Both the position numbers and the translations under genes were made by a program. The notes under the pieces are model-generated. The model saw only the letters and a list, made by a program, of their open reading frames with translations. It was not told where the DNA came from and made no database searches. A DNA stretch of 64,000 bases from Parasitella parasitica (taxonomy: Eukaryota; Mucoromycota; Mucoromycetes; Mucorales; Mucoraceae): assembly GCA_025201805.1 (NCBI GenBank), contig MU619291.1, positions 58,914 through 122,913 of the forward strand. The letters run 5' to 3'. Positions 11,360 through 23,579 of the stretch are shown in pieces (position 1 is the stretch's first letter; the number at the start of each line of letters is the position of its first letter).

Positions 11360-11714
11360 TTTCTCCTAATACTCCAGACTCAATTATGAAATCAAAGTCA
11401 AGCGGAAAAAGCTTGGTGATATCCAATGCTAGCGCTGAGGGCAGTATAAATCTCGTTATAGTAAGGCCTTATTAACTTAGTTATTATGGAAGAGCATATT
11501 TTTTTGTTGTTTTGGGTTTGTGGCATTTATATCGGTGATAAAAGTGTTTCATTTTTTTAGGCTCTATCCATAGCCTTATTTTCATTTTCATCGCATATAT
11601 TATAGTTGCAAGAAAAACTATAAAGAATAAGGGAACAAACACTGCTGTAAGCTCCACATCAGCATCAGCATCGGATCTTTGATTTGTATATTTGTTGCTC
11701 TGGAATCTCACCAA
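11360..11714 (-). pseudogene. Exon(s) of an unrecognised single-span membrane protein
   Basis: The frame at 11484-11714 encodes an N-terminal polar part, DADADVELTAVFVPLFF, a hydrophobic span to about IIYAM, then a basic tail (KMKIRLWIEPKKMK, YHRYKCHKPK) and a stop. A second short frame at 11360-11440 reads LALDITKLFPLDFDFIIESG and could be the next exon, but I see no good donor joining them. The layout of one hydrophobic span plus a basic cytosolic stretch suggests a type I or signal-anchored protein. A degenerate inverted copy lies at 7796-7904. I do not recognise the family. Confidence 0.35.
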
Positions 11715-12000
11715 TTTAATTTCATGATGTGCTTAATTTTTGTTCCAGGCGTATGTGAATTGGTTTTCGCAAATTTCACGAAAACTCTCGGTACATGTAC
11801 AGATTGAGAGTGGAATGACTGTAATAGGAACTGCATTGAATTAGAATAAATGGCTTACGATCACACCTCAATACCATTAGTCATGCTCGAGTTGCTGATC
11901 TCTAAGCAGAATTGCCCTTTCGAGTCACGTTAAGCCAGCTTGGGAAAAACAAATTGCTGGCAGGCAATTCAATTTATGTAATGCCAAATATATAAAATAT

Positions 12001-12016
12001 ATGTATAAATACCACA
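12001..12016 (+). promoter_or_regulatory. TATA-type core promoter of the thiolase gene
   Basis: ATGTATAAATACCACA lies 64 bases upstream of the thiolase ATG. The identical 16-mer occurs 43 bases upstream of the small secreted-protein gene (39469-39484). The spacing fits a TATA box. Confidence 0.45.
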
Positions 12017-12079
12017 ACGGCAATAAACACTTGCACATTTCCTTTTGCCTTTAGTGACAATAACGATTTTAAAGAAAAA

Positions 12080-13436
12080 ATGTCCCCTTTGCCTTATCCC
12101 ATCACTTTGCCTACTTTGGCTGATTCTCAACTCACCCGTGTCGGTGTGAAATCTCCTGAAGACGTAGTTGTCGTTTCTGCTGTCAGAACTGCTCTTGCCA
12201 AAGGTCGCAAGGGTGGCTTCAAAGACGTCTTGGCTGACGGTATGTACACGCTACGATCAGTGCTATGCATGCGCTTGATTTACTGACCGCTTTGTAGAGC
12301 TTTTGGTCCATGTTTTTAAGGCTACCATTGCAAAGGCAGGTATTGATCCTGCCTTGGTCCAAGATATTACAGTAGGCAATGTCAGTGGGAAGGGCGGTCT
12401 CGCAACTCCATCCCGTATGGCTGCACTTGCTGCTGGTTTTCCTGAGACTACCTCTGTCAGCACCTTGAACCGCCAATGCTCCTCGGGCCTTCAAGCCTGT
12501 GTTCAGATAGCCTCTGCCATCCAATGTGGCCTCATTGATATTGGCATTGGCGCTGGTGTAGAGTCCATGAGTGCTGATTACTTTGGCCGTGTCATTCCTC
12601 TTTCTGAAAAGCTGTCAAAAGACCCCATTGTTAATGAATGTAAGATTCCTATGGGGTAAGTTATCTAGGAAATGTGATGAATAAGGGACAATATAGACTA
12701 ATGCGCAATTGATAGTATTACCTCTGAAAACGTAGCTGCTGATTATGGCATCACTCGTGAAGAACAAGATAGTTTCTCTGCTGAATCACACAAAAAGGCC
12801 GCAGCAGCTCAGAAGGCCGGTCTATTCAGGGAGGAGATTGTTCCTTGTACTGTTACTACCCTCGGTAAGGACGGCAAGGAAAAGACGATTGTCGTTGATC
12901 AAGATGAGGGTATTCGTGCATCTTCCACCGTTGAAGGTCTTGGCAAGCTGAAGCCTGCTTTCACTCCTACCGGTAGCACTACTGCTGGCAATGCTTCTCA
13001 AATTTCTGATGGTGCCGCTGCTGTCTTGTTAATGAAGCGAAAGACTGCACAAAAGCTGAACTTGCCCATCCTGGGTAAATATATCACTTCTGCTTCTGTT
13101 GGTGTACCACCTCGTGTAATGGGCGTTGGCCCTGCTTATGCTATCCCTGTTGCTGTTGAGCGTGCCGGCTTGAAACTTTCTGAAGTTGATATCTATGAGA
13201 TCAATGAAGCTTTTGCCTCTCAAGCACTTTATACCATTAAGGTCCTTGGCCTTCCAATGGAAAAAGTTAATCCTAAGGGCGGTGCTATTGCTATCGGACA
13301 TCCTTTGGGTTGTACTGGTGCTCGTCAAGTTGCCACCTTGTATCCTGAATTGAAGCGTCAAAACAAGCGTATTGGTGTTACTAGTATGTGTATTGGCTCT
13401 GGTATGGGGATGGCTGCTGTTTGGGAAAGAGAGTAA
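12080..13436 (+). CDS. POT1: 3-ketoacyl-CoA thiolase (peroxisomal ACAA1/POT1 type)
   Basis: Three exons: 12080-12239, 12298-12655 and 12716-13436, giving 412 residues. Thiolases cleave 3-ketoacyl-CoA with CoA to acetyl-CoA in the last step of beta-oxidation. Visible hallmarks: the nucleophile cysteine in NRQCSSGLQA, GVESMS, the IPMGITSENVA segment, GPAYAIPVA, NEAFASQA, the GGAIAIGHPLGCTGARQ loop and the second active cysteine in CIGSGMG. The sequence follows the peroxisomal ACAA1/POT1 branch rather than mitochondrial or cytosolic acetyl-CoA acetyltransferases. Odd point: the N-terminus (MSPLPYPITLPTLADSQL) shows no clear PTS2 (R/K-L-x5-H/Q-L) and the C-terminus (WERE) is not PTS1. The start is well defined, since no in-frame ATG lies just upstream. 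Confidence 0.92.
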
Positions 13437-14500
13437 AATTTACTCTATTCATACTCTATAATTTATAAAACTCTGTATCAACAAAATAAAAATGGCAATG
13501 TATATAGATATAATTTACAAAATGACAGTTTATCCCTGAATCTAAGTTTAAACCAATTATTTAATTATGTGTCTTTTCAAAAATCATAGCATATTCAAGC
13601 AAATGGGAATTTCTATTTTTATAACTTTACATCATCATTTTATGTTACATCTATTGAGTCAAGTCAGTATATCCAATATCAAGGAAAGAATATACAGTCG
13701 GGACTCTTTATAACGGACGGGTTGGTATACAAAACTGTGTTTGATATAGCGAGTTATCCGCTATTCAGAATTTGATACTCTACAGCACAGTGTCTGGAAC
13801 CTGGAATCTACCAGAAGCTTATTATGAAGCTTAAATTTTGTTAATTAAATTACCTTCAACCTCAATCCTAACCTCTATTTTCCATGCCTAGCATTAGAAT
13901 CACAAAAATAAGGAACTCTTGAACTGACATCAAGCATTACTATATGCAACAATGGTAATAGGGCTTCTCTGTCACTAGCAATTAGCGACTTGTGAATTAT
14001 TCCTCTTCTGCTTTCAACTCGATGGGCCACACCTGTTTTATCATATTACTATGAAGAAAGGTACACTTGTGGTATCAAAAAACTTACTTTATAGAGCTGT
14101 GTCATGTACTAGAATTGATATTGACGTGATATCATCCCCAGACAAATATTTTTTTACAGCTTAAAAGCAAAAATTATAGCTTCGTATACCATTTCCGAGT
14201 GATTTTTATAATCAAAAGTGTCCTGAAAAGACCAGAAATAGTATCCATTGGCAAAAGAATAGATTATATATGATTTTGGTGCAATTTGAGCATGATTTTT
14301 TTTCGATGCAAAATCATGGATTTTTTTGATTTTTTCCTTGTATCCACACATCCAAAATCATTGATTATGCATTATTCTCGATTTTGACCCCAAAAATGAA
14401 ACTTTTTACTATAGCATATATTAAAGGAAAATGATCGTAAAAGATCATTCCTTGATCTGAAAGACTAAAAATGCGCTCTGACTAAGCAAAATATTGACTT
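13437..14500. other. Intergenic region downstream of the thiolase gene
   Basis: AT-rich, without a supported gene. The minus-strand frame at 14154-14351 has lysine- and phenylalanine-biased composition and is not called. Confidence 0.45.
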
Positions 14501-15230
14501 TTACCTCTTAATCTGCTTTTGAGATTTTCTCGACAGAATTTCTTCCATAAGCATACGAGATTCCTGAAAATGATACCAGCTTGTAGAGCGCCCAAAAACA
14601 CATCTATAATCATTAACTGACAGCCGTGGTATACATAGTATCGGAAGATGATATCTTGCCTCAAAGGAGTAATTTTGTTTTCGAAATGTCCAAATAAAGT
14701 TTCTGAAAGAATTTTTGCTTCCTGATTTTGGACGCGTTTAATCTCCGCAATCGAAGAAAATAGTGGGTTTTTAAGAAAGCAATAGCTTTGAGAAGCCATA
14801 GCTTACCTAATTCAAGAGAAAAACATTTGCAACCTAATTCATTCAAATTTTGTGTCTCTTGGCTTTCTAATGATATTACTTGTATGTCTGTACCTAGTCT
14901 GAAGGTCCCACGCTCCGATTTTGTAAAATATTTTTCCGAAAACTCGCTACCTTCATCTGATATCAACTTGAAAAGTATAAAAACTTGCTCAAAACTATGC
15001 AAATGTATAATCAAAAGGTGCCTTATAGTCTGATATATTACTTCGAATTATTTGTTTTTGTGTTGAAATCGCTAAACATAATTTCCTTACAGTTTTTGTC
15101 TTCTTTCTGATAACACACTGAAGTTTGCGTGAACCAAAAAAAATTAAGCGCCTAAAATCTAAGTACCTGGCTTTGCAAAGACACACATTTTTGTAGAACC
15201 ATTCTATATTATGGAAAATATGGCACAGGT
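14501..15230 (-). pseudogene. Unresolved multi-exon gene or remnant, 5' end not found
   Basis: Three exon-like pieces splice in phase: about 15091-15230 (YLDFRRLIFFGSRKLQCVI), 15029 down to 14807 (EVFILFKLISDEGSEFSEK-like part), and 14721 down to 14501, ending KSQKQIKR and a stop. Borders are GTAAGG/TATCAG and GTAAGC/ATCAG. In the last exon a second frame is equally open and more protein-like: HFENKITPLRQDIIFRYYVY, then a hydrophobic stretch with IIDVFLGAL. That second frame faintly recalls the 'Y..W.I.ND...G' region of Gpi1/PIG-Q (GlcNAc-PI synthesis). I could not splice it in phase. No start codon or upstream exon was found. Treat as a fragment of uncertain identity. Confidence 0.35.
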
Positions 15231-15852
15231 TTGACTAGCTGCTCTACTGTACAACTGGATATAGAGAAACCAGCTCGGTTCTTGTCTGACAAGACCTTCT
15301 ACACTAGCAGACGCCAGATCAACTGAAGGAATAAGAAAATGCCAGAGAAAAAGAAACAATCTGCCACCAGGATAATACATTTATTAATAAAACATTATCT
15401 GTATAAAAATTTATGAGATTCCAAGGATGTAAATGTGTTTATCTTCAACCTTGCTCTCCGTTCTTGAATTTAATTAAAGGTTTTTGATCCAAAGTCAACA
15501 GACACACTTACACCCAGAATCACAGATGTTTGTCAAGAGACAACCATAACTTTTTTTAAAGACTACCTTGAACTTCAAGATAGCTTATTTTAGGACATAT
15601 TCTCTTTTTTATTCTTCACATTGGAAAAAAAACAAAGCAGCTTTTAAATAAAAGGTTTGTTACTAAAAATCTTAATATATATTATCACAATCAGCATAAC
15701 CTTCTTCAGTTATCTGAAGGCAAACTTTTTCCTCACAAACGACGATAAAAAGACTTTAATAAGCGTTGCCTCCAGTGTAATAAATAATAAGCAGTAGTAG
15801 GGCATTAAATAATGATCTAATTAACAAATTAATAGCTTTTCACCTCTCAACA

Positions 15853-16262
15853 ACGATGCTTCTTCACCTTTTTTTTTTGTTCCAGTTCCAAGCCGTCTTT
15901 GAGAGATATTCATCTCTTCCGCTGCAGCACGAATTGACATGTCTTTTTCGTTCACGAGATAGAAAAGGTATTCCATGTCTTCCTTTTTGTATTTACTTTG
16001 CGTTTTAAGGGTTGAGGCATCATTCTAAGCGGATTCCTCCATTTTCTTTTTTGCTACTTGTTTCCGTCTTTTCAACTTGTACAGTCGTTACTGTCTCAAT
16101 TGACGCATATGAAAAACCAATCGGCGAATTTCATAAGTACAAAAATTATACAGAAAGCCCGCCAATTGAGACGGTAACAACTGTATTGTTTCTTGGAAGG
16201 TTATTGTGGTCCTCATCGTAATTGGCTACATTTCCAAAAAGGAAGTTAGGGCCATCAACTTC
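15853..16262 (-). mobile_element. Tc1/mariner-like transposase N-terminal remnant
   Basis: On the minus strand the frame reads SKYKKEDMEYLFYLVNEKDM, then SIRAAAEEMNISQRR. This is the same helix-turn-helix pattern as 'EKEQLFALIYERGMSARAAALKLQINPRTAQRW' at 61.1-61.5 kb and is typical of Tc1-like transposases in these fungi. Upstream, acidic and threonine-rich pieces (GNVANYDEDHNN; ETVTTVQVEKTE) look like its disordered N-terminus, but stops and frame changes separate them. The DDE catalytic part is missing. A dead fragment. Confidence 0.5.
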
Positions 16263-16430
16263 TATTTTGAAGCACTAAGGCTTTATCACCATTTTAGTTA
16301 AACATTTCACCTTTATCATCTTCAATTATGAATTTTAACAAACAAAAAAACAAAAAAACAAAATAGAAATAAATGCACCAAATTTCTTTTGTCAAGCGCC
16401 ATTATTTTCCGGAAATAGTGTATTATTATT

Positions 16431-17891
16431 TTATTCTTGCAATTCTTGAATTTGCTTGATGAGAAATGCTTTTTCATCGTTAAACTGCTCATCGTCTGAA
16501 AACAAAGAAATTAGCCAACATGATAATATCTATTTTTCGTGATTTTTCTACCTTGTCTATCATTATGGAAGTTCCCCAGAAAATGAATGAGTTTTTCTTG
16601 ATTTTTCAATAAGATATCAACAATTTGTTTAGTTTTGTGCGGGTTGGCGACAAATACTTTAAATACATGGAATGCTTCAAACTGAATGTTTTTACTCTTG
16701 TCTCGAAGCAAATTCATCATCAATTTTAAATTTTCTGCACTGCTAATGTAACGAGTCATGACACTGAAATTTGACCTGTCCAGCAAGATCTCACCCAACA
16801 GCTGCAATGGTGCCATTTTCAGTATATGTTTACAAGCACTTTTTGGTTAGACAAACTCACCTTTAATGATTGCCTTTTTGTAACGTAATTCTCTGATTGC
16901 AGTAGTTCCTTGTATTTCGAAAAGAACTAAAATAACAACAAAAAAGGGTTAGAAAAAAGAAAGGAGGCAAGGATTGTCTCGGGGAGACGATGGGGGGGGG
17001 GGTTTTTTTTTTGAACAATAGGAGCCATGTTTTACCTCATCATAGTGAGCGTCCAAGAAATCGGCTACCACTGCCTTGTGTTTTGTCAAAATCTCTTTGA
17101 ACGAAGCAAATGCGTCAGACGCGATATCGAACGTACTCATTTCGACGAATTCAAAGAATTTATAGAATTTGAGGGAATACAACAAGATTTTGGCCAGAGC
17201 TTCGTGACGGATACACTCCCGTATAATCAAACCGCAATTCAACGCAACATCGGCTTTTTCATATCTGTGTGAGCATATATCGACAATAAATAAGCTGCTG
17301 GTATCATATTTTCAGCAAAGTAATATATTTACCCATTCAATAAATCAAAAAGGATTTCTTCTTTGGTACACAAATGTTCGACGGTAGGGAATCGAGATCC
17401 AATTTGTCGTTTCAATAAATTGTTGAAAATTTGAGCAACGTCTTTCTTTGCCTAATACGATGTCAATGCATACACAATTTACCACATCATCCTTTCTTGT
17501 ACCTCAAATTGGAGTTTTTGAATATTAGAAACTAGTAGAGACAACAAATCTGCCTTGTAGATTTCAGTAGCTAATTGCGTAACAAGGTCTGGGTTTGGTT
17601 CATGATCTTTTTTTTTTTTTGAATGTGAGGGTTAAGTACGCGCACAGCACCAACATGATCGACTAGCTTACCATCTTCACCATAGAGAATATTCTTGATC
17701 AGTATCAAGTTTTTCGAAATTTCCTCTGTTGACTAATACAGTTTATTCGAGTCAGCAAAAAATAAACTATTTGCGTTTCTCCAACTCACTTTGCGTTTAT
17801 CTGGGCCGTCCAATTTCAGGATAGAGTCGTTAACAAGTTTAACAAGGTCTTTTGGTGTTTTTTGCTTAGGCTTGAAGATATTGAAATTCAT
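16431..17891 (-). CDS. HYM1: MO25/Hym1 family scaffold protein
   Basis: Eight exons, coding order 17891-17790, 17732-17672, 17606-17503, 17451-17333, 17264-17036, 16926-16861, 16801-16552 and 16495-16431. They give 331 residues, the usual length. The order of motifs matches MO25/CAB39: [24 protein letters not shown]-like '[16 protein letters not shown]', [85 protein letters not shown] and the end [17 protein letters not shown]25 is an armadillo-like scaffold that activates GCK/STRAD kinases. In fungi Hym1 works in the RAM/MOR pathway controlling polarity and cell separation. Introns are short except the 109 bp one with a T-tract and a G run. Confidence 0.93.
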
Positions 17892-18076
17892 TTTCTTTGA
17901 GCAAAAACAAGGGGAATAACGAAAAAGAGAAAAGGGACAAAAAAGAAAAAACTACCACATAACAACAAACTACTACATCTCAGTACGAAAAAATTGGGCC
18001 GGATCATTGATTATCCAATGAGCAGGTGAACCAACCGATTGGGGCACTCTTTATTACCATTATATCAAACATCAAT

Positions 18077-21000
18077 TCAAGCAGATGGCTTCTTTTTACC
18101 TTTCTTGGTAACAACAACCTTGAATTCATGGTCATCCTCGTCTTCGAGTCCTGCAGTGACAATGTCCAGTCTACCGGCAATGTCTGCCTTTCTGCGCTTC
18201 ATGAATTCTTGAGCAAACCGCTTGCCGTCGATACGCAACGAGTTAGCATAAATAACATCTTCAATGATCTCGCTTGCGCTTGAATCGGCAGGGAACGATA
18301 GCAGCATGCTAAGGATTTCTTCCTGATTGACTCCAGAATTCAAATCTCTTAACGCCTTTCTACACCAGCGACGGAAGTCTTGGCTAGGCTCATTAGTACG
18401 AGCAGGTGTGGGTGCAGATCGGGTGGGGGGCTTGACTGGAGTCCACTGGGTTGGCTGAGGAGGGGGAGGAGGAGTAGCAGCAGCAGGTGCAGGAGCTGGA
18501 GAAGGCTTGCTTGCGCGAGCATTGGTCACAGTGGTCCAGGCACCACCAGCAGATGGAGTAGCAGCATAGGCTTTGGATGAAGAAGATGTGTTGGAGGTTG
18601 CATTAGCAGCAGCGATTGCAGCGGCAGTAGCAGCAGCCGCACTCTTTGTAGTCTTTGCGTTCTTCTTCTTCATGGCCAATTCTTCTTCCTGCTGGATCTC
18701 TCTCAATGTCTTTTTGGGACCTGTAGGTGCAGTCCAAGCAGCAGAGTTGCTAGCAGAGGGTGAGGCGCTTGGGGTGATGGAAGAATTAGATTTGCTGTTA
18801 GGCACAACGACGCCCCAAGATAAAGTGCTAGGAGTAGTATTAGCGAGCTGATCTTGCTGAGCTAAATACTGAGCCGCCGAAGCTTTCTTGGCTTCGGCTG
18901 CCTGTTTGGATTCTATTTCTTGGATTTCACGAAGCGAAAGAGGTTTATGAGAAGGTTGAGACCAAGTGCCAGGAACAGCAGAGTTCAAGACAGTGTTTGA
19001 TGCTTTGCTAGTCATTTGTACAGATTGTTTGGCTTTAGCTTTCTTCAAATTAGCGATGCGAAGTTCTTCTTCCTGAATTTCACGCAAGGAAACAACAGGC
19101 TTAGCGACTGTTGCAGGAGTCATCGGCGCATTAGCTTTGGGAGAGGTCTCAGCCGTGGCAACAGCATTCTTTGCTTCAGCGGCAAGCTTAGCATCGGCAA
19201 CAGCTTTGGCATCTGCACCTTTTTGTTGTTCAGCTAGTTGAATGTCGGCGAAAGATTCAACGATTGTTTTAGTCTTTACCGCTTTCTCGATTAGTCTTTT
19301 GGTAGGAGATGAGGGAGCATGAGGAGACTGAGCACCAGGAGCCTTGGATTGCAGTTCTTCAGAGACTTTATTAGGGATTGCCGTAGAAACAATATGGCCC
19401 CAAGGGCTTGAGGAAGCTTCGTTACCAGAAGCAGGCGAGTCCCAGCCATTAGATAAAATGCTTGATCTCATTACGGGTGACACATGGTTACTGTTAGTCA
19501 CACTGATATTATTTTCCAATTGGCTATTCTTGAAGGTATTTTGAACAGGAGGCGATTGCCTTTGGATTGGTTGCAGCTGTTGATGTTGTTGAGTAGGTTG
19601 CTGCTGCTGCTGTTGTTGTTGTTGCTGTTGTTGTGACTGATCAGATAGTTGAGCAGGTTGCTGTTGAGCTGCAGGAGAGAACTGTTGCTGTTGTTGTTGT
19701 TGTTGGTCAGGTTGAAACTGCATTTGCTGGTATTGTTGTTGAAATTGCATGGATTGTTGCTGTTGCTTTTGTTGTAACATCAGGTTATACTGCTGGTGCT
19801 GATCTATAGGATCCATGATGGACCTTTGATAATCGAATAGTCCAGGCGAATTCATATTTGATCCAAACATTGGATTCAAACCAGGCTGTTGCTGGCTCAA
19901 AAACGGAGAAGCAAGGGAACTATTACCGAACAATTCAGGTGTAGTTGGATTTAACCAGGAAGGTGACATTTGAGGCTGGCCATCATTGATGTTGCTCCAT
20001 CGATTATCTCTCAACAACGAGCTTCCAAAGTTGTTGCCGTAGGGGCTTTGATAGATCGAATTTGATGGAATCCCACCACCCAAGAAGTTGTCTGCAATAC
20101 CTCCGCCTGGAGCTGTTGGAGCTACAGATACCCCACCAAAGGGCATGTATTTGGATTGCAAATCGGGGCCATTTTTAAATAGATTTGTACCTTTCTCAGC
20201 AGATCCAAACTTGTCCATAGCGGATAATCCAGTAGGAGCAAGAGGCACACGAGATGTCAAGAAAGGTTGATCATCATTGCCAACCTTCTGGGTCAAGACC
20301 ATCAGCGGCTCAAAGGCTGTTTCATCATCCCGACGAAGCATCAAAGTAGGCGCAAAAAAACCAGCCTTGTACCAGTCCTGCATTTCATGAGCTTCAAAAG
20401 GGCCTTGCACTTGCCCAGAAGGATCACGATAGAACCACTTGATCTCTTCAGGTTTCCGAACATTAGGCAATGAAGACAAGCCACTTAAATCAGGAGCACC
20501 ACCAGGGCTGGCAGTAATATCACTGCTAACACCGAAAAGCGCATCAGACTTGAACGCAGTAGTCTCATTGCCTAGTCCACCACCAAAGTTACCGCGACCA
20601 GAACCATCACTGAATGCCCAGCCTGGTTCCTTACCTTCATCATCCACTTTACTCAATGATAAATTCATGTCCTCGCTATGATCGCGTCTTCTCAACAAAT
20701 CACTAGTGTCGCCACGCTTAATAGGCTGATCCTTTGCAAAGTAATCGTTGCGTCCTACTGCACAACATCTTTCAATTGACATATCTCCGAAATGCAAAAG
20801 AGATTGTTTACCTTTACGTTGACCCAATCTATTTGCACCGGACGGAACAGGGCCATTCTCAAAGGCAGGACTTTGCGTTGGACTAGAGTGCAAATCACTT
20901 CCGCCGCGATGTCTTTGAGACTTACGAGACGATGCTTCCGAATGAACAGGGCCTGAAAGGAGCTACGTGGGTGCAAGACAAACAGATCATGTCAACCAAC

Positions 21001-21403
21001 ATGTAGCATTTTATCATGTTTACAAACCTTTTTTTCAGTCTCTGTTAATTCTTCAAAAGCCAACGGAGCAGAGCAGCCTTGCATGGTCACGTATTCGTGT
21101 TGCTTGAAATCAGAAGGTAATGGTAAGGTAGGATTGTATAAACTAAGCATAAATTCCTTGGAATATTTGAATGGATTTTCTTGCTGATTTTGTGGTTGAT
21201 GTTGGATATGACTATTGTTGTCATCAAAAGACATGAGGGAATCTAAGATATTGTTAGACGCGAAATCACTGCCGTTGATACTGCTGTGCTTGGACAAATT
21301 ACCACGCATCCTGTTTTACACCTTAAGATTACATTGACAAAAAAAAGAAAAGATAGATGCACAAAGCTTACCATTCGGGTCCAAAGTTCATGTTTGTAGT
21401 CAT
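18077..21403 (-). CDS. GYF-domain protein (Smy2/GIGYF-like), poly-Q rich
   Basis: Predicted exons, coding order: 21403-21372 (MTTNMNFGPEW), 21310-21028, 20962-20812 and 20757-18077, giving 1,048 residues. The GYF domain (about residues 260-310) reads IKWFYRDPSGQVQGPFEAHE then MQDWYKAGFF. The aromatic residues W-x-Y and GPF...M..W...G(F/Y)F form the proline-rich-peptide pocket of GYF domains. It is followed by a Q-rich region with long poly-Q runs (about 19580-19790), alanine/lysine helices with repeated 'SLREIQE.E' blocks, and a C-terminal LNSGVNQEEILSMLLSFP motif common in fungal GYF proteins. Smy2/GIGYF relatives act in translational repression, mRNA decay and COPII-linked trafficking. The 54-base stretch 20758-20811 is bounded by GTAAAC and GCAG and is a multiple of three, so retaining it would add 18 residues without a stop. 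Confidence 0.85.
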
Positions 21404-23579
21404 TTTTCGATTTCGTAATACAAGTGAATTAAGATGTCAAAGGTTCAAGTTGTTTTTGATAGAGAGAACGTAAAGCTTTTTCTGGTTTGGTTTGAAAAGA
21501 AAAAAGACGAAGAAAAATATTTTTCTCAAGTTTTTCTATTGCAAGCCAGAAATACTCGCATCTGCCATGATTGGCTTAAAACCTCAATGTCAAATGTCAT
21601 TTTGGTTGTTCACAGCTCAATTACATTTCATTGTTATCTACCTTTACGGTAGAAAAACTTGTATTTAACTGATCTAATAATACATATTTTATATTTAATT
21701 AACATTAGCAATAGTGGCAGAACAGAATGTATGTATAGAACACTTGTTATTGGACTATCACCAATGTACAATTGACTGTTAATTGCTATTGTTCACAACA
21801 TGCACATCTGACAAGCAATATTCTCTATTTATGTTCTAATATACTAGACATTCAACAAGCTACATTGTGATGATATACCTGATTTAGTCTCTGATATATA
21901 AATCGACCTTTTCTTATTACTTTAGAATGGTTGTTCCTTGGCGAACATTGCCTTTTCAAATATTGTCTCTCATCTTAATCCGAGTAGCAAGCAAAGTCTA
22001 ATATTGTTTTGTCATGATTTCGACCATCGCCAAGTATTGCAGTCAGTTCATTAGAAAGAACCCTTTATTAAATACGTCAATTTATCAAATCGTTGTACTC
22101 GTAAAACTTCAAATACCCTACCAAATATTATCGAAAAGCTGATTTGTTTACATCCCATAATATTACTTTGCATTACGGTACATGCACTCTTGAGACATAC
22201 TAGCTTTACGTATAATTTGTATTATTATTCTGATGCATCTTGCTCAAAATTCATTATTCCGAGATATATTAATACATCTTGCAGCCTAGTTAAGCTAATA
22301 ACAAGAATGAGAATGGGAAATCATTTTTATAGGTCTACAGCAGAAACATATATTCAGTATGCGTAATATATACATTTTTTCTCTTTTATACATCTGTTAA
22401 TATGCACTGTGACGCCCTTACTTGTTCATACATGTTCATATGTGTATCCGTATGCATCAAGGCTGTATTGAAAATTATTAGCGTTTCTACATTTATACAG
22501 TTTATTGTGATTCAATCAAACATTTAAGAATTCAAGACATTCTTTCAGCTTCTTACTACATACCCCCAGCTCGAGTCTCCCGAATGCGCACAGGCCTCAT
22601 CGTATTTAAGCAATGATAAAAGTCTGTTTGATAGCAGAGAACCCATTTGACATTCATGATTACATCAGCAAGATAACACTGATTTTTCTTAATCATGGCG
22701 TGATGCTTTACTAAAATGTATTTTAAGTCTCATTCCCATTGGAAAAAAAAAAGAAACAAGCTCTTGGCGTTAATATTCACATTTGTTAGGTTTTGGATCG
22801 TTGTTTCCCCTTTTTTGATGTGAGTTTCAATGAATAAAAAAATACTCTTGTGGAAAATCGTCAATTATAGTACTGGAAAACGGCCAAAGTCCTTATTGCC
22901 TTATGATGCTGTTGATTTCGACTAATTGAGCATTTGCTTTTAATAGCAGGTACCAGATTGTGTAGCACGATCTCTTCCTAGCCATTAAGGACCTTGGTTG
23001 TCTGCAAGAAGCTATACATGCTATAAGCCTTTGTTTCGGTCGAGGGCCACTGTTGAATCAGGTTCTAGATCTAGCAATACGCCAAAGATTGTGCACGTTA
23101 AGTTCATGTCTCCCAGTGATGAGCGATATTGTACATTACTGGAATCAAAGACATGGCCTATGATCAACAGACCTATTTTACGTTGTCTTGGCTGAAGTAT
23201 TCAGATATTTTTAGCAACAATTCTGTCCGAAAATACTCTGACATATCATATTGTTTAAAAACGAACAATGGATGTGATACAAACAAGCAGGGTTCTCCTG
23301 TCAGCCATCCCACTATTTTATCGACCATGAAGCACAGAGAGTCAGAAATTGGCGATAGAAACTAAACTTGTATCAACATCTGGATGAAATTTTGCTGTAT
23401 CATTACCATCGAAATCTACATCTTTGGAACTAATCTTACACCACAACTGATACCCCGCCTAAAATACCCGCATAAATAGAATACTGCAAGAATCAAAAAA
23501 GCTTAAATAGGTCAGGAGCTGATCAATCTTTCATTTTTAGACATTTCTTTCAATTAGACATTTCTTTTTTAAAAGCAAC
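21404..23579. other. Long AT-rich intergenic region
   Basis: About 2.2 kb between the GYF gene and the first GH16 gene. It contains the divergent promoter regions. No coding exon, tRNA or other RNA gene could be supported. The frames at 21434-21652 and 22998-23365 look like chance. Confidence 0.45.

Noticed and set aside
16990-17011. G-run plus T-run as a regulatory quadruplex
   Set aside because: A ten-base G run followed by a T-tract inside an intron is more simply a homopolymer tract; a single G run cannot form an intramolecular quadruplex.
19344-19800. Plus-strand frames and a possible simple-sequence satellite
   Set aside because: They are the antisense of the glutamine codons (CAA/CAG) in the GYF-protein gene.
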